Part shown: piece after piece, positions 62,203 through 64,000 of the stretch
Numbering within the stretch: position 1 is the first letter of the stretch
How the letters are laid out: every line of letters begins with the position of its first letter
Source of the DNA: CAYZXT01 sp964482515
GTDB lineage: Bacteria > Elusimicrobiota > Elusimicrobia > FEN-1173
Direction: 5' to 3'
DNA length: 64,000 nucleotides
NCBI GenBank assembly: GCA_964482515.1
Contig: CAYZXT010000002.1
Location: 124,001-188,000 of the forward strand
The notes under the pieces: generated by a model
The model's database searches: none
Seen by the model: only the letters and a program-made list of their open reading frames with translations
Told to the model about the DNA's origin: nothing
Made by a program: the position numbers and the translations under genes

Positions 62203-62290
62203 GGGGTCCTGTCGTCGGACAGCCCGTTCGCCCTCGAACCCTCCGGTTTCTGCGGCCCGAACCGGGCACCCAGTCCGACGCCACCCCTCG
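62203..62290. repeat. 88-bp palindromic dispersed element, copy 2
   Basis: Second copy of the element at 2716-2803, same orientation, no gaps, about 83 percent identical. The stem at element positions 11-18/71-78 is perfect here (CGTCGGAC with GTCCGACG); GGGGT/ACCCC and the 20-28/56-65 stem are also kept. It begins 8 bp after the gyrA terminator and ends 19 bp before the archease ATG. Confidence 0.8.
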
Positions 62291-62309
62291 ATTTAATTGA
62301 GGTAGAGTT

Positions 62310-62738
62310 ATGACTGACCAAAAAATCTTTGATTTTTTCGATCAGGCGAAGGCGGTGGGTCTGACCGTCCGCGGCGGGAGTCTGCCCGAACTGTTTCAGA
62401 ACGCCGCGCTGGGCTTGATGGCCGTCGCGGTGGATCCGGAAACGGCCCAGGCCGGCGGCATCCGCGAGCGCATCCGCGCCGAGGGGCCGGACCGGGAAGC
62501 GCTCCTGGTGAATTGGCTCAACCAGATTCTTTTTTTGTTCAATGTTCAGCAGATGGTCTTTTGCCGGTTCGAAATACGGGCCATTTCGGAGACGGCCATC
62601 GAGGCCGAAGGGGAAGGCGAGCTTTTCGATCCGGGCCGCCACGCGATACAGCGCGCTGTGAAGTCCGCGTCGTTCCGCGGACTCAAGATCGAGCGAACCG
62701 GGGAGCATTGGACGGCCCGGGTGATATTGGATGTTTGA
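62310..62738 (+). CDS. Archease-like protein lacking N-terminal metal ligands
   Basis: A 142-aa archease-family protein. The pattern LPELFQNAALGLMAVAVDPE, EALLVNWLNQILFLFNVQQMVFCRFE, and HAIQRAVKSASFRGLKIERTGEHWTARVILDV fits archease closely. The family usually opens with H-T-A-D-I-G, where the Asp binds calcium; here the corresponding stretch is Q12-A-K-A15-V-G, so both His and Asp are missing, while the C-terminal Asp in LDV is kept. Archease activates the RNA ligase RtcB in other organisms; no rtcB is in this window. A GAGG precedes the ATG. Confidence 0.8.
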   Translation: MTDQKIFDFFDQAKAVGLTVRGGSLPELFQNAALGLMAVAVDPETAQAGGIRERIRAEGPDREALLVNWLNQILFLFNVQQMVFCRFEIRAISETAIEAEGEGELFDPGRHAIQRAVKSASFRGLKIERTGEHWTARVILDV

Positions 62739-62755
62739 CCGGAAAGGAGCGGTGC

Positions 62756-63265
62756 ATGAAATTTGAGAACATGTCGAAGGAAGAGTTGATCCAGGCCATT
62801 AAGTCCCAGCACGACGACATGGAGAAGCTTTCCGAATTGAAGTCGGACATCAAATGGCTGGAAGACTCCCTTAAGAAGCGGACCCGGGAACTGAACGAGC
62901 GCGTCAAGGAGCTGGAATGCCTCTACGGCATTTCCCGTCTCGTGGAATCCGGCGGGCCGCTGCTGGCGGAACTCTTTCAGCACATCGTCGATCTCCTGCC
63001 GTCGGCCTGGCAATACCCGGAGTTCGCCTGCGCCCGGATCGTCTACCTGGGACGGGCGTTTCAATCGAAGCCATTCCGTGAAACCGCCTGGCGCCAATCC
63101 AGCGACATCGTCGTCGGCGAAAAGAAAACCGGGACAGTGGAAGTCTTTTATATGAAAGAACTTCCCAAAGTCCAGGAAGGCCCGTTCCTGCTGGCGGAGC
63201 GGAAGCTCATCGATTGCGTCGCGGAACGCCTGGCGGAAATCATCCTGAGCCGTAAGTTTGTTTAA
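62756..63265 (+). CDS. Coiled coil plus GAF-like domain protein
   Basis: A 169-aa soluble protein. About 60 residues of coiled coil (KLSELKSDIKWLEDSLKKRTRELNERVKELECLYGIS) lead into a GAF-like domain (about 62-165) with LLAELFQHIVDLLPSAWQYPEFACARI and a C-terminal ERKLIDCVAERLAEII. This combination is found as the sensory part of histidine kinases, but no kinase follows, so it is a stand-alone sensor or a regulator that works with a partner. GGAAAGGAG precedes the ATG. It starts 17 bp after the archease stop. Confidence 0.75.
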   Translation: MKFENMSKEELIQAIKSQHDDMEKLSELKSDIKWLEDSLKKRTRELNERVKELECLYGISRLVESGGPLLAELFQHIVDLLPSAWQYPEFACARIVYLGRAFQSKPFRETAWRQSSDIVVGEKKTGTVEVFYMKELPKVQEGPFLLAERKLIDCVAERLAEIILSRKFV

Positions 63266-63319
63266 GCCCAAAATTATCTGGTAAGATAAAGTCCGGAAGT
63301 TTTTCGAGAGGAAATCACC

Positions 63320-64000
63320 ATGCTTGACATGAAAATGATTCGCACGCAGCCGGAGCTCGTGCGCCGAGGCCTGCAGAACCGCGGCGGACGCTATCTCCCG
63401 GCGCTGGAACAGCTTTTGGCGGTGGACGCGGAATGGCGCAACGTCAACGCCGAGGCCGAAACGCTGCGCGCCCGGCGCAACCAGGCGGCGGACGAGATCG
63501 GCAAGCTGAAGCGCGACAAGCAGGACGCGTCCGCCATCCTCAAGGAAATGGAAAATTTGAAGGCCCGCCTCAAGGAGCTGGAAGACAAAGCCAAAGAATT
63601 CGAAGCCAAGATCACCGACGGGCTTTTGAACATCCCCAACCTCCCGGACCCGTCCGTCACCGTCGGAAAAAATGAAACCGAAAACCGGGCGTTGCGGAGC
63701 TGGGGCACAAAGCGCGCCATCGCGTCGCCGAAGGACCACCAGGAGCTCGGCGAGTCACTCGGGATCATCGACTTTGCCCGCGGCGCCAAGCTTTCCGGCG
63801 CGCGGTTCGTGTCCCTGGTGGGCGACGGCGCGCGGCTGGAGCGGGCGCTCATCCAGTTCATGCTGGATCTCCACACCAAGGAGCACGGCTACCTGGAAAT
63901 CCTGCCGCCGTTCATGGTGACGGGCCAGTCCATGACCGGCACGGGGCAGCTTCCCAAGTTCGCGGAAGAGCTTTACGCCTGCAAGGAAGACGACCTCTAT
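63320..64000 (+). CDS. serS: Seryl-tRNA synthetase, 5' part (runs off the window)
   Basis: The first 227 codons of a class II synthetase that charges tRNA-Ser. The N-terminal coiled-coil arm (about residues 30-105, rich in Arg, Glu, Lys) is followed by NIPNLPDPSVTVGKNETEN, the HQELGESLGIIDFARGAKLSGARFV start of the catalytic domain and EILPPFMVTGQSMTGTGQLPKF, which contains class II motif 1 sequence. A GAGAGGAAA lies before the ATG. The C-terminal half lies beyond base 64000. Confidence 0.96.
   Translation, partial: MLDMKMIRTQPELVRRGLQNRGGRYLPALEQLLAVDAEWRNVNAEAETLRARRNQAADEIGKLKRDKQDASAILKEMENLKARLKELEDKAKEFEAKITDGLLNIPNLPDPSVTVGKNETENRALRSWGTKRAIASPKDHQELGESLGIIDFARGAKLSGARFVSLVGDGARLERALIQFMLDLHTKEHGYLEILPPFMVTGQSMTGTGQLPKFAEELYACKEDDLY

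Overview
The window is a GC-rich (roughly 60 percent by eye), densely packed chromosomal segment from a Gram-negative-type bacterium: it encodes a TolC-family outer-membrane protein, several signal-peptide proteins and a CpxP/Spy-like periplasmic protein. It holds the replication origin neighbourhood (mnmG-rsmG-parAB ... dnaA-dnaN-recF-dciA-gyrB-gyrA) and a lysine/diaminopimelate pathway that uses LL-DAP aminotransferase (DapL). High GC, DapL and a MoxR/Bat aerotolerance operon would fit an uncultured lineage such as a high-GC Elusimicrobiota member, but this placement is only inference; no rRNA is present. No prophage, insertion sequence or CRISPR array was seen.

Layout. 1-5.9 kb (minus strand): MoxR, DUF58, BatD-like, BatA and a BatB-TPR fusion under a clear promoter at 5.9 kb, with two structured non-coding elements between genes. 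6.1-12.4 kb: small membrane protein, Nudix, PAS-like/zinc-finger protein, ABC ATPase, a DUF2079 membrane protein on the opposite strand, ComM/YifB and a methyltransferase. 12.4-16.9 kb (minus): a sensory cluster of hybrid kinase, single-domain response regulator and membrane PAS kinase. 17.1-23.0 kb: tRNA-Ala(GGC), rsmD, argB, argD, then argG-argH behind their own promoter and a probable attenuator. 23.0-31.9 kb: TolC, patatin, TPR protein, then lysA-dapF-dapA-dapB-membrane protein-dapL. 31.9-40.6 kb: TrmJ-like methylase, folK, panB, alpha/beta hydrolase, panC, nadB, a chorismate-mutase-like protein and uvrA. 40.6-42.3 kb (minus): ECF sigma factor, DUF393 protein and Spy-like protein. 42.3-64 kb: rfbC, mnmG, rsmG, rhomboid protease, two parS sites, parA, parB, three poorly known genes, the DnaA-box region, dnaA, dnaN, recF, dciA, gyrB, a secreted protein, gyrA, a divergent archease, a GAF-like protein and the 5' part of serS.

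The most interesting non-ordinary signal is non-coding. An 88-bp palindromic element occurs twice (2716-2803 and 62203-62290), about 83 percent identical without gaps, with paired substitutions that preserve stems. Other long hairpins sit between DUF58 and batD, before dapA, before trmJ (hiding its ribosome binding site), in the leaders of argG and dnaA (both followed by T runs) and even inside rsmG, where a palindrome adds about 11 codons. Several proteins also lack family-typical residues (RsmD with GPPY, archease without its N-terminal His and Asp), and a few conserved-context proteins of unknown role sit next to the origin.
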